A DNA stretch of 64,000 nt from Marinobacter nauticus (GCF_003634635.1 NZ_RBJB01000002.1:434001-498000), one strand, 5' to 3'. Shown: positions 7,817-15,435, counted from the first letter of the stretch. The notes: generated by a model not told the origin, from the letters alone. Numbers and translations are program-made.

Positions 7817-8446
7817 ATGAAGAAAGTCAAAACCAGGGATCGGATCCTCGACACCAGCCTGCTGCTGTTCAACAGCCTTGGGGAGCCCAACGTCACCACC
7901 CTGCTGATCTCCGATGAGCTGGAGATCAGCCCGGGCAACCTGTATTACCACTTCAAAAGCAAAGGCGATATCGTTGAGGAATTGTTCCGGGCCTATGAGG
8001 CAGAGATGCTGGATCTTCTGGCGGTGCCCGAGGAAGCAGACGTGCCCATGGACCAGTTCAGCTTCTTCCTGCATCTGCTGTTTGAAGCCGTGGCCCGCTA
8101 CCGTTTCCTGTACCAGGATCTGGTCAATGTCCTGTCCCGTTACGATCAGCTTCAGGTTCGGTTTCGCAGGATTCTCAAAAAGAAGGAATTGGCGTTCAAC
8201 ACGCTGTGTGAGAGTTTTCGCCGGCAAGGCATCATGAACATCGGTTCGGATGAACTGGCTTCGGTGTGTGAGCAGCTTACCCTGACGGTGTGTTACTGGA
8301 GTAGCTTCGACACGCTTTCGCATCTGGATGACAGGGAGTCAGTGGACCCGGGCCGCGGGGTCTATCAGATGCTGCACCTGTTGCTGCCCTACCTGAACGA
8401 GGACGAGCAGGAACAGGTGCGGCTCACCAGCCAGACCTATCTCTAA
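7817..8446 (+). CDS. TetR family regulator, PhaD-like
   Basis: Transcription factor of 209 residues. The N-terminal helix-turn-helix reads KTRDRILDTSLLLFN then LEISPGNLYYHFKSK. It strongly resembles PhaD, the TetR-like activator of polyhydroxyalkanoate (PHA) granule genes in Pseudomonas, which shares the TRDRIL, GEPNV and ISPGNLYYHF pattern. The rest is a helical ligand-binding domain. I chose ATG 7817; an upstream TTG at 7799 would add six residues. It follows xthA directly and meets a phasin-like gene tail to tail three bases after its stop, which supports a granule-related role. The gene is not next to phaC, so the PhaD assignment is by similarity only. Confidence 0.8.
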   Translation: MKKVKTRDRILDTSLLLFNSLGEPNVTTLLISDELEISPGNLYYHFKSKGDIVEELFRAYEAEMLDLLAVPEEADVPMDQFSFFLHLLFEAVARYRFLYQDLVNVLSRYDQLQVRFRRILKKKELAFNTLCESFRRQGIMNIGSDELASVCEQLTLTVCYWSSFDTLSHLDDRESVDPGRGVYQMLHLLLPYLNEDEQEQVRLTSQTYL

Positions 8447-8449
8447 AGT

Positions 8450-8869
8450 TTATTCTTCCTCGTCGCGCGCAGTGTTCTGGCCGCGCAGTCTGGACAGCTC
8501 ACTTTCCAATGCCTCGATACGGCGCTCCATAGCTTCGATTTCTTCCCGGCGATGAATGCCCAGACGACGGAGTGCGCCAGAAACCCGCTGGTCGAACATA
8601 TGCTCGAGCTTGTCCCAGGTACCGGTGGCCCGCTCACGAACCTCGCCTACCCGATCTTCCACGGTGCGGATCTGTTTCTCGACCACACCCCGGGTTTTGC
8701 TCTCCAGCTGTTCGCCTTCCTGAACCAGACGATCAAAGAACTTGCCGGCGTCCTCTTCCGCTTTGGTGTAGGCGCCAAGCCCAGCCAGCCAGATTTGCCG
8801 GGCGGAATCCTTGATCTTGCCCGCCAGTTGCGGATCATTTTCAGGATTTTTGTCGTCGTGCTCAGACAT
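8450..8869 (-). CDS. Phasin-like polyhydroxyalkanoate granule-associated protein
   Basis: A 139-residue protein of the PhaI/PhaF phasin-like family. After an acidic N-terminus comes the family signature SARQIWLAGLGAYTKAEEDAG, followed by FFDRLVQEGEQLE and a long amphipathic helix, ending in a leucine-heptad coiled coil (RREEIEAMERRIEALESEL) suited to oligomerisation. These proteins coat PHA granules. I chose ATG 8869 because GAGG lies six bases upstream; an in-frame start 24 bases earlier is less well placed. The lysine/alanine-rich histone-like tail of PhaF is absent, so it is closer to PhaI. It converges on the PhaD-like regulator. Confidence 0.82.
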   Translation of the reverse strand: MSEHDDKNPENDPQLAGKIKDSARQIWLAGLGAYTKAEEDAGKFFDRLVQEGEQLESKTRGVVEKQIRTVEDRVGEVRERATGTWDKLEHMFDQRVSGALRRLGIHRREEIEAMERRIEALESELSRLRGQNTARDEEE

Positions 8870-9059
8870 GCATACCTCATGGGAGTCGGGCATTAGCGGT
8901 AGCTGTCATTGTATTACAGCCGGGGCCGGATTGCAGTGGTGGCCCTGAGAACCGCATAACGAAAGGCCGCAGTATAACCACTGATGCAATATGAAAAAAT
9001 GTTTTCAAACGAAAGCGCCTCTCACTTGAACTGTTCGAATTATGGTCAATACTTCCCAA

Positions 9060-9152
9060 TACCGGCATCCCTGTTGATGTCGGTTTGTCTGGAAGTCTTT
9101 CATGGATACTACTCGCACGCCTCTGCCCGGCATTCCCTGCCGGGCTTTTTTT
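9060..9152 (+). ncRNA. Candidate small RNA ending at a terminator
   Basis: A factor-independent terminator on the plus strand follows about 90 bases of non-coding DNA with no plus-strand gene upstream; the nearest upstream gene is on the minus strand. TTGAAC (9026-9031) and AATACT (9048-9053), spaced 16 bases apart, could form a weak sigma-70 promoter with a start near 9060. This would yield an RNA of roughly 90 bases. The alternative is a leader or attenuator of the YeeE operon. The evidence is only positional. Confidence 0.25.
9125..9152 (+). terminator. Rho-independent terminator
   Basis: GCCCGGCA and TGCCGGGC form an 8-base stem around TTCCC, followed by seven T residues. This is a strong plus-strand terminator by form, but it lies upstream of the YeeE gene rather than after a visible plus-strand gene. 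Confidence 0.8.
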
Positions 9153-9212
9153 GTTATTATTTCTCCCCATTATATGGTTATTCCAAAACCGATATCTCGC
9201 GGGAGTCTATGA

Positions 9213-9650
9213 ATGATTGATATTGCCTGGAGCCAGTTTACCCCTGGCGCTGCACTGACCGGCGGCCTGCTGATCGGCCTCGCCGCTGCAAGCTTCCTGC
9301 TTTTGAACGGCCGCATTGCAGGAATAAGTGGAATACTGGGTAGCCTGTTGGTGCCTGCTCGCCGCGATATACTCTGGCGGGTGGCTTTTCTCGCCGGGCT
9401 TGTAGGCACCCCAAGCCTGTGGCTGCTGTTTTCTGAACTTCCACCCATTCAGGTTGACGCAGGTTATCCAGCCCTGATCGTTGCCGGATTGCTGGTGGGT
9501 ATAGGCACTCGCTACGGCTCAGGCTGCACCAGCGGGCATGGTGTCTGTGGATTGTCTCGTCTGTCGCCTCGCTCACTGGTCGCAACCCTGAGTTTTATGG
9601 CAACAGGATTTTTAACGGTGTTCGTAATTCGCCACCTGATGGGAGTCTGA
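9213..9650 (+). CDS. YeeE/YedE family sulfur transporter, first half
   Basis: Integral membrane protein of 145 residues, a half-size member of the YeeE/YedE (DUF395) family whose full-length versions take up thiosulfate. Helices are visible at [33 protein letters not shown] and [19 protein letters not shown], with the conserved cysteine motif [17 protein letters not shown], whose thiols are thought to relay sulfur through the membrane. The start is ATG 9213 with GGGAG seven bases upstream; an ATG four bases earlier opens only a three-codon frame. It is followed without a gap by a second half-size protein, the arrangement known as a PmpA/PmpB pair. Confidence 0.85.
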   Translation: MIDIAWSQFTPGAALTGGLLIGLAAASFLLLNGRIAGISGILGSLLVPARRDILWRVAFLAGLVGTPSLWLLFSELPPIQVDAGYPALIVAGLLVGIGTRYGSGCTSGHGVCGLSRLSPRSLVATLSFMATGFLTVFVIRHLMGV

Positions 9651-10109
9651 ATGATGAAGTACTCTGTCACCTCACTTCTGGCAGGACTGATTTTCGGGTT
9701 GGGGCTCATGGTATCGGGTATGGCCAATCCGGAAAAAGTGCTTGGTTTTCTCGATATCGCCGGGCTTTGGGACCCTTCACTGGCTTTCGTGATGGGAGGC
9801 GCAATCATCGTCGGACTGGTCGCTTTCGCCGTGGCGCGCAGGCGTACCCTGTCGTTCCTCGGATTCACCATGAAAATGCCGGCGAACAACCGTATTGAGC
9901 CCAGACTTGTTATTGGCAGCATGATGTTCGGTATTGGCTGGGGCATTGCCGGTTTTTGTCCAGGGCCCGCCCTGGTGGCTCTTGGTGCCGGAGAAATCAA
10001 GGCCGTGGTCTTTGTTGCGTCCATGGTGGCCGGTATGATGGCATTCGAAGTGATCGAGCGGATTAAACGACCGTCGTTGGGAGACACGCGTGGATATCAG
10101 AAAAATTGA
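9651..10109 (+). CDS. YeeE/YedE family sulfur transporter, second half
   Basis: Partner of the preceding protein, 152 residues, with four or more membrane helices: SLLAGLIFGLGLMVSGM, LAFVMGGAIIVGLVAFAV, LVIGSMMFGIGWGIAGF and AVVFVASMVAGMMAFEV. The conserved GxCPGPALVALG motif supplies a cysteine (GFCPGPA). ATG 9651 directly follows the previous stop; ATG 9654 is equally possible, since both lie within reach of the GGGAG at 9641. The two halves together have about the size of a full YeeE transporter, so a heterodimer is likely. The 3' end overlaps the next gene by 20 bases. Confidence 0.85.
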   Translation: MMKYSVTSLLAGLIFGLGLMVSGMANPEKVLGFLDIAGLWDPSLAFVMGGAIIVGLVAFAVARRRTLSFLGFTMKMPANNRIEPRLVIGSMMFGIGWGIAGFCPGPALVALGAGEIKAVVFVASMVAGMMAFEVIERIKRPSLGDTRGYQKN

Positions 10110-10518
10110 TGACAGTATTTCCGTAGCGCCACAAATCGCTATTGATGACGTTGCCGAAATTGCGCGTCTGGGGTTTCGGACCCTGGTCGCCAATCGGCCC
10201 GACCATGAAGAATACGGCCAACCGGCCATGGCCGACATTGAGGCCGCAGCGAAAGCAGAGGGCCTTGAATGGGTCTACATGCCGGTTGAGTCTGGCAATA
10301 TTACCGACCAGGACGTAGAACGTTTCGCTCCCATGATCCGTGATGCCGAGAAACCCGTACTAGCCTTCTGTCGTTCCGGCACCCGCTGTACGGTACTATG
10401 GGCCCTGAGCAGTGCCCGCGACCACCAGCCTGAGGAAATCCTGTCCCGGGCACGGAATGCAGGTTACGACATTACCGGGCTTATTCCCCGCCTGATGCAG
10501 CAGGCCGGCAAGCGTTAA
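10090..10518 (+). CDS. DUF442 / TIGR01244-type sulfurtransferase-like protein
   Basis: Cytoplasmic protein of 142 residues, related to the phosphatase-like domain found in beta-lactamase-hydrolase-like (BLH) proteins. It has the family pattern ISVAPQIAIDDVAEIARLGF, VANRPDHEE and the active-site loop CRSGTR (Cys94). The loop has six residues from Cys to Arg, the length seen in rhodaneses rather than the seven of typical tyrosine phosphatases, which favours sulfur transfer. GTG 10090 is the chosen start, with GGAG upstream inside the YeeE gene. Placement after two YeeE halves suggests it accepts imported sulfane sulfur. Confidence 0.8.
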   Translation: MDIRKIDDSISVAPQIAIDDVAEIARLGFRTLVANRPDHEEYGQPAMADIEAAAKAEGLEWVYMPVESGNITDQDVERFAPMIRDAEKPVLAFCRSGTRCTVLWALSSARDHQPEEILSRARNAGYDITGLIPRLMQQAGKR

Positions 10519-10541
10519 TTTTCACCTCACGGAACGTCTCA

Positions 10542-11654
10542 ATGCCTTACAACGGGATCGATAACTACCGCCACAATGAGCCGGACCGGCTCGGTGTGCT
10601 GATCACCAACCTTGGAACCCCCGACGCACCTACTACTCCCGCCTTGAGGAAATACCTCGCGGAATTCCTCTGGGATCCGCGGGTTGTCGAGGTACCGCGC
10701 CCCCTGTGGTGGCTGATTCTGCACGGCGTCATTCTCCGCATCCGCCCCCGGAAAAGTGCGGAAGCCTATGCCAGTGTGTGGGAAAAGGAGGGTTCTCCCC
10801 TGCTGATTCACACGGCGAAACAGGCTGAGGGTATCCGTGAGGCCATGAAACGGCGTTTCGGTACCAATGTGGTGGTTGGGTTCGCTATGCGTTATGGCAA
10901 CCCTTCCATCCCCCGGGTACTGGAAGAGATGCAACAACAGGGCGTGCGCAAGCTGCTGGTACTTCCGCTGTATCCCCAGTATTCGGCCTCAACCACAGCC
11001 TCAACCTTCGATGCCATTGCAAAAGACTTTACCCGGCGGCGTTGGCTGCCCGATTTCCGGTTTGTTTCCCATTACCACGATTTCCCGCCGTACATCGAAG
11101 CCATGGCGCGCCATATTGAATCGCACTGGGCTGAACATGGCCGCAAGGAAAAACTGATTCTCTCCTACCACGGCGTACCGCTGAAATACCTGCTGAAGGG
11201 CGACCCCTACCACTGCGAATGCCATAAGACATCGCGGCTGCTGGCGGAGCGCCTTGGTCTCGGTAAAGACCAGTACATGACCACTTTCCAGTCCCGATTC
11301 GGGCGGGAGGAATGGCTGCAACCCTATACCGATGAAACCCTTAAAGCCTTGCCCGAAAAAGGGGTAAAATCCATTGATGTATTTTGCCCTGGTTTCTCCG
11401 CCGATTGTCTGGAAACGATCGAGGAGATTAACGAGGAAAACCGCGAATACTTTATGGAGTCCGGCGGCGAAGGCTTTAGCTATATTCCCTGCCTGAACGC
11501 CACTCCGGGGCACATCGATGCCCTGGTGACACTGGTTGAGGAAAATCTGCAGGGATGGGGTATTCCCGAGAATTCGCCGGAGTCCCTGGAACAACGGGCC
11601 AGACTGGCGGAAGAGCGCAAACAGGCCACCTTCCCGGGCCGCAGCGACATCTGA
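10542..11654 (+). CDS. hemH: Ferrochelatase
   Basis: Ferrochelatase of 370 residues, the last enzyme of haem synthesis, which inserts ferrous iron into protoporphyrin IX. Family features are LGVLITNLGTPDAP at the start, SPLLIHTAKQAEGI, AMRYGNPSIP, VLPLYPQYSASTTAS, the catalytic histidine in LSYHGVP, and a late PGFSADCLETIEEI with the conserved glutamates. The DPYHCECHKTS segment is typical of proteobacterial enzymes. ATG 10542 begins 23 bases after the DUF442 gene, and pxpA starts 19 bases downstream, so transcription may continue through pxpABC. The link between haem and 5-oxoproline genes appears to be positional only. Confidence 0.95.
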   Translation: MPYNGIDNYRHNEPDRLGVLITNLGTPDAPTTPALRKYLAEFLWDPRVVEVPRPLWWLILHGVILRIRPRKSAEAYASVWEKEGSPLLIHTAKQAEGIREAMKRRFGTNVVVGFAMRYGNPSIPRVLEEMQQQGVRKLLVLPLYPQYSASTTASTFDAIAKDFTRRRWLPDFRFVSHYHDFPPYIEAMARHIESHWAEHGRKEKLILSYHGVPLKYLLKGDPYHCECHKTSRLLAERLGLGKDQYMTTFQSRFGREEWLQPYTDETLKALPEKGVKSIDVFCPGFSADCLETIEEINEENREYFMESGGEGFSYIPCLNATPGHIDALVTLVEENLQGWGIPENSPESLEQRARLAEERKQATFPGRSDI

Positions 11655-11673
11655 GGAGAGACAGGACAGCGCC

Positions 11674-12414
11674 ATGAAACTGAATTGCGATCTGGGGGAA
11701 AGCTACGGCGCCTGGCAAATGGGCCAGGACGACCTGGTTATGCCCCTGATCGACATGGCCAACGTGGCCTGTGGCTTTCACGCCGCAGATCCTATGGTGA
11801 TTCGCAAAACACTGGCACTGGCAGCTGCCCATGACGTGGCGGTTGGCGCTCACCCGTCCTATCACGACCTGCCCGGCTTCGGCCGGCGCTCGATTCACCA
11901 CACGCCGGAAGAAATCGAAGCCCTGATGCTTTATCAGCTCGGGGCGCTCGAAGGCATGTGCCGCAGTGAAAGCCTGACGCTAAGCTACGTCAAACCCCAT
12001 GGCGCCCTGAACAACGACATGATGCGGGACAATAGACTGCTTCGCGCCGTGATGGAGGCCGTACGCACCTTCCGGACCGATCTGGCACTGATGATTCCGG
12101 TCACCAGTAACTACCGCGAACATCAGCAAATGGCGGCCGACGTTGGCCTGCCCCTGCTGCTGGAAGCCTTTGCAGACCGCGCCTACGATGACGAAGGCCA
12201 GTTGGTTTCCCGGCGCCAGGCCGGCGCCGTACACGAGGATCCGGACATCATCGTTCGCCAGGCAAAGTCGTTTGCTGACAAAGGTGGTGTGTTCAGTACC
12301 ACCGGCCACTGGCTTGAGCTTCCCGCAGACAGCCTGTGCGTGCATGGCGATAATGATGCCGCACTGGAGGCGATCAAAGCCATCCGCAAGGCGCTCGGCA
12401 AACCCGGCCAATGA
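11674..12414 (+). CDS. pxpA: 5-oxoprolinase subunit A (LamB/YcsF family)
   Basis: Subunit of the prokaryotic ATP-dependent 5-oxoprolinase PxpABC, which opens the ring of 5-oxoproline (a damage product of glutamine and glutathione) to glutamate. The 246-residue protein begins MKLNCDLGESYGAW, the LamB/YcsF hallmark, followed by ANVACGFHAADP, VGAHPSYHDLPGFGRR and SYVKPHGALNNDM, which contain the conserved Asp and His residues. ATG 11674 was chosen because the conserved N-terminus starts there; a longer in-frame reading would run back into hemH. The stop overlaps pxpB (ATGA). Confidence 0.92.
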   Translation: MKLNCDLGESYGAWQMGQDDLVMPLIDMANVACGFHAADPMVIRKTLALAAAHDVAVGAHPSYHDLPGFGRRSIHHTPEEIEALMLYQLGALEGMCRSESLTLSYVKPHGALNNDMMRDNRLLRAVMEAVRTFRTDLALMIPVTSNYREHQQMAADVGLPLLLEAFADRAYDDEGQLVSRRQAGAVHEDPDIIVRQAKSFADKGGVFSTTGHWLELPADSLCVHGDNDAALEAIKAIRKALGKPGQ

Positions 12415-13094
12415 TTGAACCGGTTTCCGAAGACACCATCCTGATTACCCTGGCCCCGGCCATTGACGATACCCTGCCCGCTCGCATTGCCAGCCTCGTC
12501 GACAATATTTGGCGTGCCGGTTTTCGCTGGCTGGTGGATATGGTGCCCTCATACACGACATTGATGGTGGTCTACGACCCCATGCTCATCGATTTCCGGC
12601 AGTTAACCGCCGAACTCAGGCCCATCATTCACAGGCTGAGCACACAGGCGCACCAGGCGGAATTGAAAAGCCGCCTGGTGGAACTGCCGGTATATTACAG
12701 TGTCGAGACCGGGCCTGACCTGCAATGGCTGGCCGCGGAGAGCGGCCTCGATTGCGAGGAAGTGATTCGTCGACACAGCTCGGTTGAATACCGGGTGCAT
12801 GCGCTCGGTTTTGCCCCCGGCTTCGCCTTTATGGGGCAGGTTGACCCCACCATCGCCGCGCCCCGGAAAACCACTCCTCGCAAACAGGTACCCGCCGGAA
12901 GCGTTGGCATTGCCAATCGGCAGACAGCAGTTTACCCGCAGGTTTCTCCGGGCGGCTGGCAGCTGATTGGCCGCTGCCCGACACGCCTTTTTGATCCAAC
13001 GAACCTGTCGCTCCTCAAGGTGGGCGATCGGGTGCGCTTTACCCCCATCAGCCGGGAGGCGTTTCTGGCCGCCGGTGGGGAGCTCATTTCATGA
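12411..13094 (+). CDS. pxpB: 5-oxoprolinase subunit B (KipI family)
   Basis: Protein of 227 residues of the KipI/allophanate-hydrolase-subunit-1 family, the second subunit of 5-oxoprolinase. The diagnostic block HALGFAPGFAFMGQVDP is present with RKTTPRKQVPAGSVGIA and QTAVYPQVSPGGWQLIG. It overlaps pxpA and pxpC by ATGA on both sides, so subunit synthesis is probably coupled in a fixed ratio. In Bacillus the homologue KipI inhibits a sporulation kinase, but in proteobacteria with adjacent A and C subunits the oxoprolinase role is the accepted one. Confidence 0.92.
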   Translation: MIEPVSEDTILITLAPAIDDTLPARIASLVDNIWRAGFRWLVDMVPSYTTLMVVYDPMLIDFRQLTAELRPIIHRLSTQAHQAELKSRLVELPVYYSVETGPDLQWLAAESGLDCEEVIRRHSSVEYRVHALGFAPGFAFMGQVDPTIAAPRKTTPRKQVPAGSVGIANRQTAVYPQVSPGGWQLIGRCPTRLFDPTNLSLLKVGDRVRFTPISREAFLAAGGELIS

Positions 13095-14044
13095 GCTGGC
13101 TGGAGGTCATTCATCCCGGCGTGCAAAGTTCTGTGCAGGACAGTGGTCGCCGAGGTTATCGCCACCACGGGCTGGCCGCAGGCGGCGCCCTTGATCTGAT
13201 CAGCTTTACCTGGGCCAACAAACTGCTGGACAATCCTCGCCATGCTGCCTGCCTGGAAATCATGTTAGGGGGATTCCGCGCCATTGCCCACGGCTCGCTC
13301 CAGATTGCCATCACCGGCGCCAGAACCAGGGTGGCCGTGAACGGTGAACCGGTTGAGCTGTGGCGAACCCTGAACCTGAATGACGGTGACGAGCTGACCA
13401 TCAGCCACTCGGTTCATAACCGGCTTATCTACCTGGCCGTGGCGGGGGGATTGGATTCACCGGAGCAGTTCGGCAGTCGTACGGTGGTTGTTCGGGAAAA
13501 GTTCGAGGGCCGGGGCCCGTTAAAGCGCGGAGATAAACTGGTACCACGGGAACCGCAACGAAAAGTGCCGAGCCGGGAAGTGCCCGCACACCAGCGCCCT
13601 GATTTCAGTTCAGAGGTGGTTATCGGCCTGATAGCGGGCTATCAGTACGCTCAGTTTCAGCGTTCAGATATCCTGCGGCTGACAACCAGCAGCTACACCG
13701 TTAGCGATCAATCCGACCGTATGGGTTTCCGGCTTCAGGGCCCGGCCCTGGACTGCCCTCCTCCCGGCATCATATCCGAAGGTATTGCACACGGATCCGT
13801 TCAGATTCCCGGCGATGGTCAGCCTATCGTACTGCTGAACGATGGCCAGACGATTGGAGGGTATCCCAAGCCCGGCGTAGTACCAGCGCTGGATTGCAGC
13901 CGCCTGGCTCAGCAACTACCCGGTGGCCGTGTCCGGTTTGAATTATGCGATCTGGCTACGGCGCAGAATCAGCGTCGGCTTTTTGAGCTTCACTACCAGA
14001 ACACTCGCTGGTGTCAGAATGGCCAGGCACTTGAGTGGCTTTAA
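13091..14044 (+). CDS. pxpC: 5-oxoprolinase subunit C (KipA family)
   Basis: Third subunit of 5-oxoprolinase, 317 residues, KipA / biotin-dependent carboxyltransferase subunit-2-like. It starts with WLEVIHPGVQSSVQDSGRRGYRHHG, followed by GGALDLISFTWANKLLDN and ITGARTRVAVNG. Later come QSDRMGFRLQGPAL, EGIAHGSVQIPGDGQPI and the glycine-rich QTIGGYPKPGVV. It overlaps pxpB by four bases. The last 89 bases are antisense to a possible small minus-strand gene. No plus-strand terminator is apparent before the tRNA gene on the other strand. Confidence 0.92.
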   Translation: MSWLEVIHPGVQSSVQDSGRRGYRHHGLAAGGALDLISFTWANKLLDNPRHAACLEIMLGGFRAIAHGSLQIAITGARTRVAVNGEPVELWRTLNLNDGDELTISHSVHNRLIYLAVAGGLDSPEQFGSRTVVVREKFEGRGPLKRGDKLVPREPQRKVPSREVPAHQRPDFSSEVVIGLIAGYQYAQFQRSDILRLTTSSYTVSDQSDRMGFRLQGPALDCPPPGIISEGIAHGSVQIPGDGQPIVLLNDGQTIGGYPKPGVVPALDCSRLAQQLPGGRVRFELCDLATAQNQRRLFELHYQNTRWCQNGQALEWL

Positions 14045-14225
14045 TTCCCCCGGCATGCTCAAGATCGGGAACGGCCTGGCAAAAAGTGCATTCTTCCGTA
14101 TCTACGGCGGCCCCACCCGTCTCTACATAACGCACGCGATGGCTCGCCCTGCCTCGATTGGCTGACACGGCGAAGCGGCGGTTTTTGCGTTCTGTCTGTT
14201 CCTGGTTTTCCGGCTGTTCAGCCAT
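13956..14225 (-). CDS. Possible small protein, doubtful
   Basis: An 89-codon minus-strand frame that begins ATG with GGGAG nine bases upstream and lies just downstream of the tRNA-Ser gene on the same strand. The product is charged and polar (MAEQPENQEQTERKNRRFA) with a CTFC pair of cysteines. Its last 89 bases overlap the 3' end of pxpC in antisense, which counts against it, while the ribosome binding site and the intergenic 5' two thirds count for it. I recognise no family. Confidence 0.35.
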   Translation of the reverse strand: MAEQPENQEQTERKNRRFAVSANRGRASHRVRYVETGGAAVDTEECTFCQAVPDLEHAGGIKATQVPGHSDTSECSGSEAQKADADSAP

Positions 14226-14325
14226 GGACGAATTCTCCCAATTATGGAGAGTGACGTTTAGAATCCAACTGGGATATCAGTGTAACTAAGGTATTGGGGT
14301 ATCGAGAGGAAAAACAAGAAGAAAA

Positions 14326-14416
14326 TGGCGGTGGGCCAGGGATTCGAACCCCGGGACGGCTATTAACCGTCGGCGGTTTTCAAGACCGCTGCATTCAGCC
14401 ACTCTGCCAGCCCACC
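14326..14416 (-). tRNA. tRNA-Ser(UGA)
   Basis: A complete class II tRNA on the minus strand. The acceptor arms GGTGGGC and GCCCACC pair, with discriminator G and an encoded CCA at 14326-14328. The D-arm is GCAGAGTGGCTGAATGC, the anticodon stem-loop GCGGTCTTGAAAACCGC has a TGA anticodon, a long variable arm follows (GACGGTTAATAGCCGTC), and the T-arm contains GGTTCGAATCC. The long variable arm and anticodon identify serine, reading UCN codons. A strong promoter lies upstream at 14474-14501. Confidence 0.97.
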
Positions 14417-14473
14417 GTCTTGTCGAAGCATTGGGAAACGCTTCGGCTTGCTGCCTTGTCGACAGCGGGAGGA

Positions 14474-14501
14474 ATGATACCGGATTTGCCTCCTCTGTCA
14501 A
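14474..14501 (-). promoter_or_regulatory. Sigma-70 promoter of the tRNA-Ser gene
   Basis: On the minus strand TTGACA (14496-14501) is followed by 16 bases and TATCAT (14474-14479), close to consensus. Transcription would begin near 14467, about 50 bases before the mature tRNA 5' end. The leader contains the inverted repeat CGAAGC/GCTTCG. Confidence 0.7.
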
Positions 14502-14606
14502 CGCCCTGCAAGAAAAACAAAGTAAATTCCGTGGCTTCTGGTCAGCACTTAGACAAGATTACCGCGTTTTAATGGAATCCATTTGGTGTTTCTCTGTCGT
14601 AAATGA

Positions 14607-14634
14607 TTGAAAGTTGCGGTTTCGACATTATGAT
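14607..14634 (+). promoter_or_regulatory. Sigma-70 promoter of the Bax1-type gene
   Basis: TTGAAA (14607-14612), a 16-base spacer and TATGAT (14629-14634), each near consensus. A transcript would start near 14641, about 39 bases before the ATG. Confidence 0.6.
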
Positions 14635-14679
14635 GGTCTACAGTATCCAGTTGCACTAGAGCACTAAACGGAGATGACA

Positions 14680-15381
14680 ATGGAAGACAGACGTTTCGGC
14701 GTTCAGAACAACCAGGCGGCCTACTCGCCGGCTAGCGAGACCAGTCGCGCAACGACAGGTATCAGCGACGACGCCATGAAGGTGTTGCGTAACACCTACA
14801 TGCTGCTCGGTATGACCCTGGCGTTTTCAGCCGTGACTGCGTTCCTGAACATGAATGGCACGCACCCGGGCTTCCTGATTACCATCGTGGGCTACATCGG
14901 CCTGCTGTTTGCCACCTATAAACTGAAGAACAGCCCTTGGGGCATCGTCACCACCTTCGCACTGACTGGCTTCATGGGTTATACCCTTGGCCCGATCATC
15001 GGTGCGTTTGTTGCCGCCGGCGCCTCGCAGATTGTTGCTCAGGCACTGACGCTGACTGCCGTCGCGTTCGTGGGCCTGTCCGCAACCGCTATCATCACCA
15101 AGAAGGACTTCAGCTTCCTGTCCAGCTTCCTGACCGCTGGCGCATTCGTGCTGATTGGCGCCATGCTGCTGGCTTTCTTCATGGAAAGTTCCGCACTGCA
15201 CCTGGCCGTTTCCGCAGGCTTCACGATCTTTGCTTCGATCATGATCCTGTTTGAGACCAGCCAGATCATCAAGGGTGGCGAGCGTAACTACATCATCGCC
15301 ACTGTGGGCCTGTATGTGTCCATCTACAACCTGTTCGTCAGCCTGCTGCACCTGCTGTCTGCGTTCAGCGGCGAAGACTGA
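14680..15381 (+). CDS. Bax inhibitor-1 family membrane protein (YccA/YbhL type)
   Basis: Integral membrane protein of 233 residues with seven predicted helices, of the Bax1-I (UPF0005) family. Family features are VLRNTYMLLGMTLAFSAVTA, the TGFMGYTLGPI block, and the C-terminal IATVGLYVSIYNLFVSLLHLL. In Escherichia coli YccA interacts with the FtsH protease; other members leak calcium or protons. ATG 14680 lies six bases after AACGGAG and is preferred to an ATG six bases earlier that abuts the ribosome binding site. A good promoter precedes it and a terminator follows. From memory the same gene precedes tusDCBE in Pseudomonas aeruginosa. Confidence 0.9.
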   Translation: MEDRRFGVQNNQAAYSPASETSRATTGISDDAMKVLRNTYMLLGMTLAFSAVTAFLNMNGTHPGFLITIVGYIGLLFATYKLKNSPWGIVTTFALTGFMGYTLGPIIGAFVAAGASQIVAQALTLTAVAFVGLSATAIITKKDFSFLSSFLTAGAFVLIGAMLLAFFMESSALHLAVSAGFTIFASIMILFETSQIIKGGERNYIIATVGLYVSIYNLFVSLLHLLSAFSGED

Positions 15382-15412
15382 TCATCAATCTCAGTCCAAT
15401 GCCTTGAGAAAA

Positions 15413-15435
15413 CCCCGGCCTATGCCGGGGTTTTT
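15413..15435 (+). terminator. Rho-independent terminator after the Bax1-type gene
   Basis: CCCCGGC and GCCGGGG form a 7-base stem with a CTAT loop, followed by TTTTT. Preceding A residues extend the pairing by several bases. Confidence 0.85.

Larger units (their letters stand above)
8870..9212. other. 343-base intergenic region between phasin and YeeE genes
   Basis: No convincing protein-coding gene. It holds the leader of the minus-strand phasin gene, a plus-strand stem-loop terminator at 9125-9152, and possible plus-strand promoter elements at 9026-9053 and at 9151-9178 (TTGTTA, 16 bases, TATGGT). The second would serve the YeeE operon. A 79-codon plus-strand frame at 8984-9220 has a poor start context and runs through the terminator, so I do not call it. 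Confidence 0.5.

Noticed and set aside
8984..9220. Plus-strand 78-residue frame in the phasin-YeeE gap
   Set aside because: No ribosome binding site, and it runs through a transcription terminator into the next gene.
9201..9656. Similar GGGAGTCT leaders before the two YeeE-half genes as a duplicated control element
   Set aside because: The match is short (about eight bases) and consists mainly of the ribosome binding site, so chance is sufficient.
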